In this document: one piece after another, positions 9,220-19,003 of the stretch | Position numbering within the stretch: position 1 is the first letter of the stretch | Layout: every line of letters begins with the position of its first letter | Source of the DNA: a virus | Virus record (IMG/VR): IMGVR_UViG_3300008261_000014 | Span: 1 to 64,000 of that record | Reading direction: 5' to 3' (one strand) | Length of the DNA: 64,000 nt | Notes under the pieces: model-generated | What the model was told of the DNA's origin: nothing | The model's input: the letters and a program-made list of their open reading frames with translations, nothing else | Database searches by the model: none | Translations under genes and position numbers: made by a program

Positions 9220-12200
9220 TTGCTTAACATAACTCCTTCTGGTTCAGACACAATAATCAAAAATAAACTAAAGAATTCAAACTCAATAGAGTCTACTCAC
9301 TATGTCGTTGGTCAATGGAACCATAATGGCATTGCAACAATTGAAGACTTTGGAAACTACGATCAAGTTTTAGTAGACTCAACCTATACAAAGGGGCTGA
9401 ACTACTCATCAGGCAACCACAAGGTGTACTATGACTCAGTTGATAATGCAGGTGTAATTACAGAAGAAGAGTTTGACAATACCAAACTAAATAAATATTA
9501 TAATCTAGAAAGTTGCTTTGACAATTTTAGACCAACAGCAGGTGTTGTAAGACCAATGGCTCTTGGATCTAACATTCCAATGTTTTACCTTCTTAATGTT
9601 AATGACCTAGACAAGAGCACAACAAGTATAAACAAGCCTTATCTTGGTTCTTATAATCAAGACTTTACCTACTGGACCTCTGCAAGATTTGGGTCTACAA
9701 CAGAAGGAGTTCTTGGTACATCTAAAACAACTGCTGTTAATGCCAAGTACGATATACGGGTTGGCTCTACTGGAAAAGGAAAGATTGCTCCGTTTGTAAA
9801 GTATACAAATGGTGTATGGACAAATACAATTAGAGTTGTACATCAAACACATCTTGGGGTTCCGCTACAGTATAAGATTCAATTCCTTAATGCTACAAAT
9901 GTATGGACAACAGCCTTCGATGTTTTGCCAGACACAGTTGGAATTCCAACAAAGAATAGCAATGGTGTTCTAGAGATCTACTTTGATACCGATGCCGATA
10001 ACACTTGGAAGATTTTAACTAGTGAGTTTACACCAAAGCCAGTAACAGATTTATCTATTACAAGCGACCAGGCCGTTAAGATTTATGGATTAAGGCTGGT
10101 AGTAGAATCAATGTCTGCACCAGACATCCCATTTGAATTAATAGAATTATCTCCAAAACTAACTGTAAACCTTACAGACTATGTGTCTAATATATCGTTT
10201 AAGACAAGTGTTCCAGATAATCCAGTTGGTTTGCCAGTGGGTGGAGTCACTATTGGCACTGGGGAGATTACCCTTTCTAATGAAAACAATATGTTCTTAA
10301 ATACAAATACATCAACAATGCTGTACGACTCAATGCATAAGAATACAAAGATTAAGGTTTATCAAACTCTTAATGATGGCACCTCATCTTTCAATGTTCC
10401 CTTAAAAGAGATGTACGCTGAGTCTTGGAAAGAAGATAGCAATTTTGAAGTATCTGGAGAACTGTATGATTTTATGAAGTTCTTGCAGTCAAAAAGTTCT
10501 AATGACATATTTATATCTAACCCAAACGTACCTGTAACTCTTGCAATTCAATCAATGCTTCATAACATTGGACACACTAACTTTAGAATTTTAACTAACT
10601 CCAACTCTGTAGATTCCATTCAATACTTTTTTTCTTCTAGAGAAAAAACAATTGCAGAAGTTTTAAGCGATATTGCCAGTGCAACCCAGTCGGCTATATT
10701 TATTGACGCTAACGGAAATTTAACGTTTGCAAGCAGAGAGTATTTAATGAACCCAGAGGCTCCTGAATCTTGGTGGATTACAACTGAAGATATAGATGTT
10801 GTTGCTGGTGTTGCATCAAAGCCATCGTTTAACTCCAACCCATACTCTGGTTCTTATGCAGTTACTGATGTTGATTACCTAGCAAATGTTTCTAGCCTAC
10901 AAAAAGTATTGTCAGATGTTGTAAATGATGGAGACGTTGCATACAAGCCAAGATCTTGGAAGTCCTATCAAGCACTACCCACAGATACATTTTCAAATGC
11001 AGCAAAGAAAGACATTGGAGTTAACCCATTTGCATTTCAATCCAAGGCTTCTTTTCAAAAAGTATGGAGTCCTGGAAACAGATCAAGCGATGGAGAAGGA
11101 AGCAGCAATTCAGAAAACATCCTTGCTGGATCATGCTTGATGGATACTTTAAAATCTGGCAGGCTAACTGACAAAACTATTACTGTTCTTAAGTCAGAGA
11201 TAGCATCTAACCCATACTCTACATTAAACGACTTATTGACTGCAAAGGTTTTATCTACAACCACAATAGATGATAAAACAAAATACATTAATCTTTCTAG
11301 TTTAGATATGTATACTTTTCCATATTCTGGTTATCTAAGAATTGACAATGAATATGTGGAGTTTAAAGGGATTGAATATATCAAGGTTCCAGTTTCTAAA
11401 AAAGGATATTCAGTAAACAAATATAGCAGAGCCACAAACGTTATAACCTTAAACACAGTAGAGCCACATTCACTTAATATAAATGACTCTATTGTGATTA
11501 CTGGAACGTCAGACATCAATGGAGTTTATTCAATTACAGCCACTCCAGACGACCTTACAATTAAGTTTAATAAAACTGGATCAGATATTGCAGAAAAGTA
11601 TGGCCCATACAACTCAATGATAATGAGCAACATAGCCCCTATTAAGTATATGGTCTTCTCAGATGTTGATAAAATTAATAACCAAGAGTCAAGTAAGGTT
11701 GGAGACGTTGCACTTACGACTGGGAGAATTGCTCTAAAGTTAGAATTTGAGCAAACATCTTCAACATCTACAGAAATAACCTACAAGGTGGTATCTGATG
11801 GTAGAGGAAAGTTTGGAACTACTCCAAAAGAACATATAGGGATGAACTCTTCGTCAGCACTTACCTCTGAATGGACTAATGCATCAATTCATATGTACGA
11901 CGCAGCAATGAGATTTAACGCTTCTCCAAATTCCAACAACAATGGATTTTCCGTGCAAAGATCAAATGAGTCACAAGTTTTAGACAACATTGGTTCTATC
12001 ACAACTGGAGCGGTTGTTATTACTGGAACAAAAATGAATTCTGGTGGAGATATATCAGAATGGTACGAAAGCGTAATTGACGGAGACCTAACTGGCCTAG
12101 AGGCTGAGATGGTTAAATCTATGAAGTTAACACAAAAAGAAGATGCAATTATTCAAGGATGCTATAAGAAACTAGACCATGTATATACATCTTATAGTGC

Positions 12201-13383
12201 AAGGTTGGCAATTCTACAAAGCCAATCAAGATCTTCAAACTTAGAAAATTTATCAAATGTTCCAGTAGCAGGTATTGGGATTCACGTCAATACTACAACG
12301 GGTGAAGGATACTATCTTGAATTTGGTGCTTCTGGTGGAAGGACCTTGATTGATAACAATCTTAGATTTTATAAAGTATATTCTTCAGCAGGAATGCTTA
12401 AGGTCAAGGTTTTGTTTGTAGGTACTATTGAAAATGTAAATCAGAATGTTATTACACCATTTGGAGATCTATCTACAAGTGGGGCAGATACTGGATGGAC
12501 AAATCTTAAAGTAAATGTTGGAACAGACAATACTTTTGAAATAGCAGCACAGAATTATATTGTTGGAACCGTACGTGACTCCAGCCCACTACCAAAAACC
12601 AATAACATCATGATGTTTGTTCGTGGAGATGGAATAGCAATCTTTGATAAGATTTCTGCTATGAGTGATCCAAACAATACATTGGTTGATCTGCCTTCAT
12701 ATGGAAAATTTAATGTTTACAATGCAGGAAACGAAGATTACACAGCCGTTGAAAACAGTGCTTCAAGATACTATGAGTCTTTTGGTAAAGATGTTAATGA
12801 ACTAAAACTATATGATTTTAAATACAACGCAACTCCAATTTTAAGGTCAGTAGTTTCAGACTTGAGTTCCGTTGGTGCTGGATATGTTATTGAAGAACTA
12901 AATACCAACTCATTTGGTGGAAAGTTAAAACTTAGAAATAAGACTGGAAGAACCATTATCCTTTCAGACGGAACAAAGAATGAAGTAGGAATCTACGGAG
13001 TCATTATGAAGGAAGATCCAGGCAAGAGGGTTACTGCTTCTGGACTCCTTTCAGACAAAAGTTTAAAAACAATGTTCTTAGATTCAATTAACCAAAGCAA
13101 GAGAAAATATGGTCTAAAGACATTTAACATTGCTTCTGATTACATTCAGACACAGGCTCAAGCAAGTAAGTTAATGCAATGGATCCTAGATAAATGTTCA
13201 AAGCCATTTAATATTGTTGATGTTGACATATTCCCAAATCCATTTTTAGAAATTGGTGACTTTGTTAAAATCTATACAGAAAAGCACAGCGTCCCATCTT
13301 CCAAGTTTGTCATTACATCTATTGAGTACAAGGTTGATTCAAATGGACCAGATATGTCAATTGAATTAAGGGAGGTTAGATAA
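9220..13383 (+). CDS. Baseplate hub / tail-associated protein (1387 aa)
   Basis: Very large minor tail protein starting at TTG directly after the preceding stop, with GGAGGC as ribosome-binding site. Residues around 480-510 (REKTIAEVLSDIASATQSA, then FIDANGNLTFASREYL) and the C-terminus (FNIVDVDIFPNPFLEIGDF, then VKIYTEKHSV) have the hub-domain pattern of siphophage Tal/gp27-like proteins. The middle contains beta-sandwich-like segments consistent with carbohydrate-contacting modules. It is expected to close the tail tip and organise adsorption proteins. The hub assignment is by pattern and position. Confidence 0.7.
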   Translation: MLNITPSGSDTIIKNKLKNSNSIESTHYVVGQWNHNGIATIEDFGNYDQVLVDSTYTKGLNYSSGNHKVYYDSVDNAGVITEEEFDNTKLNKYYNLESCFDNFRPTAGVVRPMALGSNIPMFYLLNVNDLDKSTTSINKPYLGSYNQDFTYWTSARFGSTTEGVLGTSKTTAVNAKYDIRVGSTGKGKIAPFVKYTNGVWTNTIRVVHQTHLGVPLQYKIQFLNATNVWTTAFDVLPDTVGIPTKNSNGVLEIYFDTDADNTWKILTSEFTPKPVTDLSITSDQAVKIYGLRLVVESMSAPDIPFELIELSPKLTVNLTDYVSNISFKTSVPDNPVGLPVGGVTIGTGEITLSNENNMFLNTNTSTMLYDSMHKNTKIKVYQTLNDGTSSFNVPLKEMYAESWKEDSNFEVSGELYDFMKFLQSKSSNDIFISNPNVPVTLAIQSMLHNIGHTNFRILTNSNSVDSIQYFFSSREKTIAEVLSDIASATQSAIFIDANGNLTFASREYLMNPEAPESWWITTEDIDVVAGVASKPSFNSNPYSGSYAVTDVDYLANVSSLQKVLSDVVNDGDVAYKPRSWKSYQALPTDTFSNAAKKDIGVNPFAFQSKASFQKVWSPGNRSSDGEGSSNSENILAGSCLMDTLKSGRLTDKTITVLKSEIASNPYSTLNDLLTAKVLSTTTIDDKTKYINLSSLDMYTFPYSGYLRIDNEYVEFKGIEYIKVPVSKKGYSVNKYSRATNVITLNTVEPHSLNINDSIVITGTSDINGVYSITATPDDLTIKFNKTGSDIAEKYGPYNSMIMSNIAPIKYMVFSDVDKINNQESSKVGDVALTTGRIALKLEFEQTSSTSTEITYKVVSDGRGKFGTTPKEHIGMNSSSALTSEWTNASIHMYDAAMRFNASPNSNNNGFSVQRSNESQVLDNIGSITTGAVVITGTKMNSGGDISEWYESVIDGDLTGLEAEMVKSMKLTQKEDAIIQGCYKKLDHVYTSYSARLAILQSQSRSSNLENLSNVPVAGIGIHVNTTTGEGYYLEFGASGGRTLIDNNLRFYKVYSSAGMLKVKVLFVGTIENVNQNVITPFGDLSTSGADTGWTNLKVNVGTDNTFEIAAQNYIVGTVRDSSPLPKTNNIMMFVRGDGIAIFDKISAMSDPNNTLVDLPSYGKFNVYNAGNEDYTAVENSASRYYESFGKDVNELKLYDFKYNATPILRSVVSDLSSVGAGYVIEELNTNSFGGKLKLRNKTGRTIILSDGTKNEVGIYGVIMKEDPGKRVTASGLLSDKSLKTMFLDSINQSKRKYGLKTFNIASDYIQTQAQASKLMQWILDKCSKPFNIVDVDIFPNPFLEIGDFVKIYTEKHSVPSSKFVITSIEYKVDSNGPDMSIELREVR

Positions 13384-15050
13384 TGGTAGTTAAGGCTCCA
13401 GTAAAAGTTATTAATAAAGTAGCAACTCCTGCTAAAGCAGCACCTGCTCCAAAAGCAGCACCAGCACCCAAGCCAAGTCCTGCAGCAGTACCAGTAAAGC
13501 AAACTGCTTCAAAGCCAACCCCATCACTTCCATCTATTCCTCAATTAATTAAAGCACCTGCAGCAGTTGCTAAGAGTCAAGTTGCAAGTAAAGTTCTTCC
13601 TATGCCAACACCAAGTCCAAGCCCTGGGCCAAAGCCTAAGCCACCAGAAAAAAGCAGTGGTTTGTTTGGTAGTGTTGGTAATGCATTGAAGAAAGCAGGA
13701 AGTTTTGTAGGTAATGAACTACTGGGTCTTGATGACTTTGGTAATGTTATTAAACATGCAAAGAATGGAGACTGGGGTAAGGCTGCTAAGTCATTAGGTG
13801 CAGGTGCATTTGAAATGGGCACTACAGCATTAATGCTTGTTCCAGGAGTAGGAACAGCAGCAGGTGCAGCAATTAAAGCAGGAGCAACTGCAGGAAAAGT
13901 AGGAGCAAAGCAAGTAGTTAAACAAGCAGTTGCAAAACCAATGGCCCAGAAAGTTGTTTCTCAAGCATCTAAAGCAGCAACAAAAACTAAAGATGGATTG
14001 AAGACTGCTCAAACAGTAGTTAAGAAAGCAGCATCAAGTGGTGCAACAAAAGCAACTCAAGCATCTAAGGCTGCGGTGCAAGTTGGAAAGAAGACTGCAG
14101 GAGCCGTAAAGACACAGACAGCAAAAATTGCAACAAAGGTTGTTGACAATATTCCTGGAGTTGGAAAGGCTGCTGCTAAATTAAAAGCACCAGCAAGAGT
14201 AGCAGGAGCAGCAGTCAAGGGTAGCATATCTAAGATTGGTAAATTTGGAAAGAATAAAATTGTAAATCCACTTAAATCAAAATTGTCTCAGGGTGCAAAA
14301 AAGGCAAAAGATATTGTAAAAAGAGTAGGGGCCAAACTTAAAAAGGGTGGCAAGAAGTTAAAGAAAAAAACTAAGATTAGAATAGGTGCAGGCATTGCCA
14401 AAATTCCAGGAATTATTGGTGGTCTTGATGATGGTCCAGATGATGGTTCAGATGGAGATGATGGCAATGACGGTGGCAATGACGGTGGTACTGATGGTGG
14501 TACTGATGGTGGTACTGACCCAGATCCAGATCCCAAGCCACCAAAGAAAGAAGAAGAAAAAGACGGCAAAAAGGATCCAGATGAAGAAAAACCAAATATG
14601 GATTCAACGCAGACTCTTGACCTTATATCACAGGGCATTGATAATATTGGTCAGGATGTTTTAGATGCATTTTTAGGAAACATAATTGAAAGCATTGAAC
14701 TGGAGCCTAATAACTTATTAACTTCAATTACATTATTACAGGTAGATGGGCTAGCCGTTTCTTCTACAATTGGAACAAAGGATAGTTCATACAATTTACC
14801 AAAGGCAAGTGGAAGTATATTTGCAAACCAACTACCAGATTCAGGATACAAACTATACTCACCAATCTTAAGCCCTGCTATATTTGCAACTAAAGCAAAG
14901 TTTGGAACATCTTCAACTACTGGGTTTGTAGAGAATAAAGTAAAAACAGATGTGTCTGGAATGCCTAAGTATGATCTTAAACTAGAACTACCTGACCGTA
15001 GAGGTATAGCCACATATGAGGTACAATATATTATGGAGAATATAACATGA
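13383..15050 (+). CDS. Tail protein with lysine/alanine-rich histone-H1-like region
   Basis: A 555-residue mosaic. Residues 1-85 are Pro/Ala/Lys repeats (AAPAPKAAPAPKPSPAA). Residues about 100-170 include an amphipathic, glycine-rich segment (TTALMLVPGVGTAAGAAIKAG) resembling membrane-associated pre-toxin regions. Residues about 170-340 are an extremely basic Lys/Ala stretch like linker histone tails. Then comes an acidic Gly/Asp repeat (GNDGGNDGGTDGGTDGG), a Pro/Glu/Lys linker and a roughly 150-residue beta-rich C-terminus that looks like an ordinary tail protein. The basic region could bind DNA, teichoic acid or membrane. It overlaps both neighbours by 1-4 bases, within the tail operon. Confidence 0.6.
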   Translation: MVVKAPVKVINKVATPAKAAPAPKAAPAPKPSPAAVPVKQTASKPTPSLPSIPQLIKAPAAVAKSQVASKVLPMPTPSPSPGPKPKPPEKSSGLFGSVGNALKKAGSFVGNELLGLDDFGNVIKHAKNGDWGKAAKSLGAGAFEMGTTALMLVPGVGTAAGAAIKAGATAGKVGAKQVVKQAVAKPMAQKVVSQASKAATKTKDGLKTAQTVVKKAASSGATKATQASKAAVQVGKKTAGAVKTQTAKIATKVVDNIPGVGKAAAKLKAPARVAGAAVKGSISKIGKFGKNKIVNPLKSKLSQGAKKAKDIVKRVGAKLKKGGKKLKKKTKIRIGAGIAKIPGIIGGLDDGPDDGSDGDDGNDGGNDGGTDGGTDGGTDPDPDPKPPKKEEEKDGKKDPDEEKPNMDSTQTLDLISQGIDNIGQDVLDAFLGNIIESIELEPNNLLTSITLLQVDGLAVSSTIGTKDSSYNLPKASGSIFANQLPDSGYKLYSPILSPAIFATKAKFGTSSTTGFVENKVKTDVSGMPKYDLKLELPDRRGIATYEVQYIMENIT

Positions 15051-15916
15051 TAACTGACCAAGGAAAAGACTTAATTTTAAGATACCTAGCAGGAGTAGCA
15101 CCTTCCTTTGCTGGCGATATTGCCGTAGGAACTGGCTTTGCAACACCACTATCTACAGAGACCTCATTAGACTTTGAGATAGGAAGATTTGAAGTATCCT
15201 CTGGTGCTATTGAAGGGGCTACAAGAAGAGCAGTATTTCAGTCAACAGTAGAAGGCAACTCTGAGTTTGTGCTTGGAGAAATTGCATTGTACCCAAACGT
15301 TAGTTTGCTTGGCATCAATAGTTTTAAATCTAGCGTTTCATTGTTGTTCTCAGCCTCAGAAGGATATACCCTTGGTAATGTTAATTCTACGATGGTATCA
15401 AAGGCTACCACAGGGCAAGAGTCCTTAATTCGTGTAGGAACCCAAGGCCTTAAGTTACAAGGATCTGCATCTTCAGCATTTACATCAAACAATAAAAATT
15501 ATAACTATGTGTCAGCACAGGATAAGGTAAACCTTGCTTTGATCGTAAACAACACAACCCCTACTTTTGATATTACACTAAAGGTTTATGACTCTGTTAA
15601 TCCAACTACTCCAATGCTAATTCAACTAACCCAGGCAAACTCTGTAGTTAAGTATGACGTTGTTGGCTCAAATGCTTATGTTACATTAAAGAAAGAAATC
15701 GGAACACAGACTGTAGACTTCAGTAAGATAACCAAGTTTGAGTTTGTTAATAATGGCTCTCAGACTGTTATCCTAGATGGATTTAAGTTTGAAGAAATTG
15801 ATTCAGTTTCACCATTCAACGCAATGATTGTAAAACAAAAGTTATCATCTTTAACAACTAAACTAAGTGGCGTACCAGTTGATATCGAAATTCAACTAGG
15901 TATTGATTTCGTATAG
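15047..15916 (+). CDS. Tail/baseplate structural protein
   Basis: A 289-residue protein starting at an ATGA overlap with the preceding gene. The N-terminus (MITDQGKDLILRYLAGVAPS) is typical of phage fibre-attachment proteins that begin with a short helix followed by beta strands. The remainder is beta-rich and resembles a jelly-roll or carbohydrate-binding-like module (FDITLKVYDSVNP). No enzymatic motif. It probably belongs to the adsorption apparatus. Confidence 0.6.
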   Translation: MITDQGKDLILRYLAGVAPSFAGDIAVGTGFATPLSTETSLDFEIGRFEVSSGAIEGATRRAVFQSTVEGNSEFVLGEIALYPNVSLLGINSFKSSVSLLFSASEGYTLGNVNSTMVSKATTGQESLIRVGTQGLKLQGSASSAFTSNNKNYNYVSAQDKVNLALIVNNTTPTFDITLKVYDSVNPTTPMLIQLTQANSVVKYDVVGSNAYVTLKKEIGTQTVDFSKITKFEFVNNGSQTVILDGFKFEEIDSVSPFNAMIVKQKLSSLTTKLSGVPVDIEIQLGIDFV

Positions 15917-15923
15917 GACTACA

Positions 15924-16331
15924 ATGGATAAAATTGTTCCTAACTTAGATCCCAATAAGAAATACAAGTTAAGATATCGTGCAGTTGGCTCTGGTGGAGA
16001 GTTAGGTCAATGGTCTCCTCTTTACGTCTTAAACGCCCCTGTAGGGGTCCCAGACGTGTCTACAAAAAGCCCTGTAGTAGAAAGTGCTCCTGGAAAATAT
16101 ATCATTAGATTGCCACAAGAGGTCGTTAGCGTTGTGCTTCCAGCCATCAATAATAACACTGTCAAGATTGAGTTTCTTTGGAAGTTTTGGACTCCAGGAT
16201 TAAACTTGCCAAATGGGTATGAAGTAAACTATAATACATCTGGTGCAATTGCAGACATTGCACACATTGTAGATTTAGACGGGCTAGATAAAAGAATTGC
16301 TAGAGCAGCATATAAGGTGGTGAAGGTGTAA
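15924..16331 (+). CDS. Fibronectin-III-like tail protein
   Basis: 135 residues from the ATG at 15924, which has AGGAC upstream. An earlier in-frame TTG at 15903 inside the preceding gene is less likely. The sequence KYKLRYRAVGSGGELGQWSP is a fibronectin type III strand pattern, a common accessory fold on phage tails. Its stop overlaps the next ATG by one base. Role: structural or adsorption. Confidence 0.6.
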   Translation: MDKIVPNLDPNKKYKLRYRAVGSGGELGQWSPLYVLNAPVGVPDVSTKSPVVESAPGKYIIRLPQEVVSVVLPAINNNTVKIEFLWKFWTPGLNLPNGYEVNYNTSGAIADIAHIVDLDGLDKRIARAAYKVVKV

Positions 16332-17446
16332 TGGCAGATACGTTTTATGACATAGAGTCAGCAGAGGCAGTCTTTGGTACATACGAAGAGACCCCATTTA
16401 ACATCGTTACTGAAACCTTTTCACTTGTAGTAGACTCAATTAGTTCTCCAAACTATGTTGCAGAAGAGTCTGGATGGAAGATTAACAAGTCTGGAAACGC
16501 AGAGTTCAACGATGTTATTGTACGTGGTCAGTTTGCTGCAGGATCTATTACTGTAGGTGAAACTCCAGTAGATGACTTTATCGTATTACCAGATGGTAAG
16601 TTTGGTGCAGGAAACGTAAAAATAGATACAGTTCTTGGAGAACAGGTTATTGTTCCTCGTGTTGTTGGAGACGAAGGTTATATTACTGACGGATCTTACC
16701 TAATTTGGAATGGTTCATCTCTTACAGTAACTGGCTCTGGAGTTATGGGTGGTGCCTCTCTGGTAGATGGCTCAGTTACCTCTGCAAAGATTGCTAATGG
16801 AACTATTGTTAATGAAGATATAAGTGCAACTGCAGCAATTGCCCAAAGCAAGATATTCAATCTTACAACTGATTTGGGACTCAAAGCAAATATTGCATCT
16901 CCTAGTTTAACAGGAACTCCGCTTGCCCCTACTGCTACATCTGGAACAAATACAACACAGATAGCGACTACTGCCTTTGTAAGTACTGCAATAGCAAACC
17001 TTGTTGACACTGCACCAACTACATTAAACACATTAAATGAATTAGCAGCAGCCTTGGGAGATGATCCAAACTTTGCTTCGACAATTGCGACAAGCCTTGG
17101 AGAAAAGGCTCCTTTAGAATCACCAACATTTACTGGGACAGTTACGCTTCCATCATTAACTATTTCAACTTTGATGATTCAAAACGATGCAGTAGACTCG
17201 ACAAAACTTAAAGACTCTGCTACAATAGATGCTGACAGAGCAGTGACGACTAACCACATTAGAGATTTGTCAGTCACTAATGCTAAGATTGCAGATGCTA
17301 CAATTGCGGAAGCAAAATTGGATGCTGCACTACAGGGTAAGATATCTGACTTTGAGGCATACGGATCTCGTATTGCTCAATTAGAGGATTACTTTACCAC
17401 TGTTGGAGCACCAAATATTACAGGCGTTAAGGGACACAACCACTAG
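16331..17446 (+). CDS. Tail fibre protein with phage tail repeats
   Basis: 371 residues. A beta N-terminal region is followed by phage tail-repeat motifs (ANIASPSLTGTPLAPTATSG and EKAPLESPTFTGTVTLP), then VTNAKIADATIAEAKL-type repeats that form trimeric shafts, then a short coiled coil (YGSRIAQLEDYFTTV). It ends in GVKGHNH. A fibrous, homotrimeric receptor-contacting protein is expected. It lies at the end of the tail operon with the next two fibre-like genes. Confidence 0.75.
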   Translation: MADTFYDIESAEAVFGTYEETPFNIVTETFSLVVDSISSPNYVAEESGWKINKSGNAEFNDVIVRGQFAAGSITVGETPVDDFIVLPDGKFGAGNVKIDTVLGEQVIVPRVVGDEGYITDGSYLIWNGSSLTVTGSGVMGGASLVDGSVTSAKIANGTIVNEDISATAAIAQSKIFNLTTDLGLKANIASPSLTGTPLAPTATSGTNTTQIATTAFVSTAIANLVDTAPTTLNTLNELAAALGDDPNFASTIATSLGEKAPLESPTFTGTVTLPSLTISTLMIQNDAVDSTKLKDSATIDADRAVTTNHIRDLSVTNAKIADATIAEAKLDAALQGKISDFEAYGSRIAQLEDYFTTVGAPNITGVKGHNH

Positions 17447-17453
17447 GAGAAAT

Positions 17454-17615
17454 ATGAACTACGAACTTATAGCAACAGAACTTCAGCAACGTATTGGGCA
17501 AATTGTTGCCGACTACGAAGCAAAGATGGCTATCTTGAAGGCTACTGCTACAGAACAACTTAAGGCTAAGGATGCAGAGATTGCATTGCTTAAGCAACCC
17601 AAGGAGACTAAGTAA
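17454..17615 (+). CDS. Small coiled-coil protein (53 aa)
   Basis: Begins at an ATG with AGGAGAAAT immediately upstream and ends overlapping the next ATG (TAATG). The sequence is one continuous charged heptad-like helix (YEAKMAILKATATEQLKAKD). Possibly a trimerisation helper or chaperone for the adjacent fibre proteins. No family recognised. Confidence 0.65.
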   Translation: MNYELIATELQQRIGQIVADYEAKMAILKATATEQLKAKDAEIALLKQPKETK

Positions 17616-18049
17616 TGGCAAAACAATTAAGTAGCGGATCACCGTTTACTATTGAAGAGTTTAATAATCTTGTAAATGAATTAAATAATATTCAGACTCA
17701 GGTAAACTCAATTCAAAGAGTTCAACAGAATACTAGACTAACTCACAACATTAACGGGGTAGACGTTGACTTAGGAAAATTAAAGATTGTTGCTGGAACG
17801 CAACTTCTTCCTTGGACTGGAAGTCAATCACAACAATTTACAATTGATTTTAAATCAGTATTTCAAGCAACTTCTGGCAGTTTGCCAGTTGTAACAGTTA
17901 CACCAAATGTCGTTGGAAAGACATACACTTTTGAAGTGTCTCTTTCAAACGTGTCAAATGCACAAGTTACTGGTACACTATACGGACCAACAACGGTACC
18001 AGCGAATACTCCGATTACTTTAAACTTTATTGCAGTCGGAACTAGATAA
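17615..18049 (+). CDS. Fibre tip protein with lectin-like C-terminal domain
   Basis: 144 residues: an N-terminal coiled coil (FNNLVNELNNIQTQVNSIQR), a short linker, and a compact beta domain (residues about 75-144) whose strand pattern (KTYTFEVSLSNVSNAQVTG) resembles H-type lectin or fibre-tip domains. A trimeric receptor-binding role is inferred. Last gene of the first tail block. Confidence 0.55.
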   Translation: MAKQLSSGSPFTIEEFNNLVNELNNIQTQVNSIQRVQQNTRLTHNINGVDVDLGKLKIVAGTQLLPWTGSQSQQFTIDFKSVFQATSGSLPVVTVTPNVVGKTYTFEVSLSNVSNAQVTGTLYGPTTVPANTPITLNFIAVGTR

Positions 18050-18059
18050 AGGAAAATAA

Positions 18060-18812
18060 ATGTCAAATGTTCACAAGGCAATCTTTGCCTCAGATATCCA
18101 TTTCCCACGCCATGATCCAAGAGCAGTCGAACTGTTCTTGAAGGTGGTAAAGGCATGGAAGCCAGACAGTATCGATCTCGTAGGAGATATTGATGATGCT
18201 GATGGAACTTCAAGATGGGCCGACGGCACACCTGATGAAGTAAATAATAAAATTGTTATTGATACTAAGATGGTAAACGACTTTCTTGGAGATTTGACTA
18301 AGTTGGCTCCAGGTGCAGATAAGCACTTCCATGACGGTAATCATGGATGGACAAGACACAATGAATACATTAGAAAGAAGGCTCCAGCACTAGATGGATT
18401 GATTAGTCCTGAAAGTCTTTATGATCTTAAGAAGCATGGATTTGCTTGGCACTCATATCAAGAGCCACCAGTAAAACGATTTGAAAACTTCTATGTTCAC
18501 CATGGAGTTGCTATTTCGCAAAATGCTGGAGAGTCAGTAAGAAAAGACGTAGATAACTTCGATGTCTCTATTCTTAGAGGACACTCACATAGAATCGGTG
18601 TTTACCGTAAGACAAGTCCACTATCTGGAAGAGATCTTTCTGGATATGAAATTGGTCATATGTCTAGTATTTCTCAAATGGATTATACTAATAACTGGAA
18701 CTGGCAAATGGGATTTGCTATTGCTCACGTTGTAGATAACGAAGTCCACGTTCAAATCTGCGAGATTAAGGATTACACCACTGTTGTTGATGGGAAAATA
18801 TTCTCAGCATGA
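18060..18812 (+). CDS. Calcineurin-like metallophosphoesterase
   Basis: 250 residues with every motif of the family: D12-x-H14 (SDIHFP), G42-D43 (VGDIDDADG), G93-N94-H95 (DGNHGWTRHNE), H147/H148 (VHHG) and G174-H-S-H177 (RGHSHR). These bind two metal ions for phosphoester hydrolysis. Phage members act on nucleic acid ends, cyclic nucleotides or phosphoproteins, and the substrate cannot be read here. The AAGGAAAATAA upstream is a suitable ribosome-binding site. It marks the switch from tail to DNA-metabolism genes. Confidence 0.88.
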   Translation: MSNVHKAIFASDIHFPRHDPRAVELFLKVVKAWKPDSIDLVGDIDDADGTSRWADGTPDEVNNKIVIDTKMVNDFLGDLTKLAPGADKHFHDGNHGWTRHNEYIRKKAPALDGLISPESLYDLKKHGFAWHSYQEPPVKRFENFYVHHGVAISQNAGESVRKDVDNFDVSILRGHSHRIGVYRKTSPLSGRDLSGYEIGHMSSISQMDYTNNWNWQMGFAIAHVVDNEVHVQICEIKDYTTVVDGKIFSA

Positions 18813-19000
18813 TGATGAACTGCAAAGTCTGTTCTGGACGAATCTTTGTTGACAGAGTTTTAACAGGCGAAGACCATATTGAACTTGCTTGCATTATGTG
18901 TGGAAGGCGATGGATCTTTCACAATGCTGAAAGCAAAGGTCGCTTTCCACAATGGCTAATGAAGGTTGAAAAACAATACCTGAAAATAGTACAGGGTTAA
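18809..19000 (+). CDS. Zinc-ribbon protein (63 aa)
   Basis: Two CxxC knuckles (CKVCSG and CIMCGRRW) give a four-cysteine zinc ribbon. It starts at one of three consecutive ATGs (18809, 18812, 18815) overlapping the preceding stop. Likely binds nucleic acid or a partner protein. No specific function known. Confidence 0.65.
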   Translation: MMMNCKVCSGRIFVDRVLTGEDHIELACIMCGRRWIFHNAESKGRFPQWLMKVEKQYLKIVQG

Positions 19001-19003
19001 GCA

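Noticed and set aside
14288-14638. Minus-strand frame with Pro/Ser repeats and plus-strand Val/Met frame at the Gly/Asp repeat
   Set aside because: Both arise from the GGTGGTACTGAT-type repeat read in other frames.
15903-15923. TTG start for the fibronectin-like gene
   Set aside because: The in-frame ATG at 15924 has a Shine-Dalgarno match and avoids coding through the preceding gene's end.
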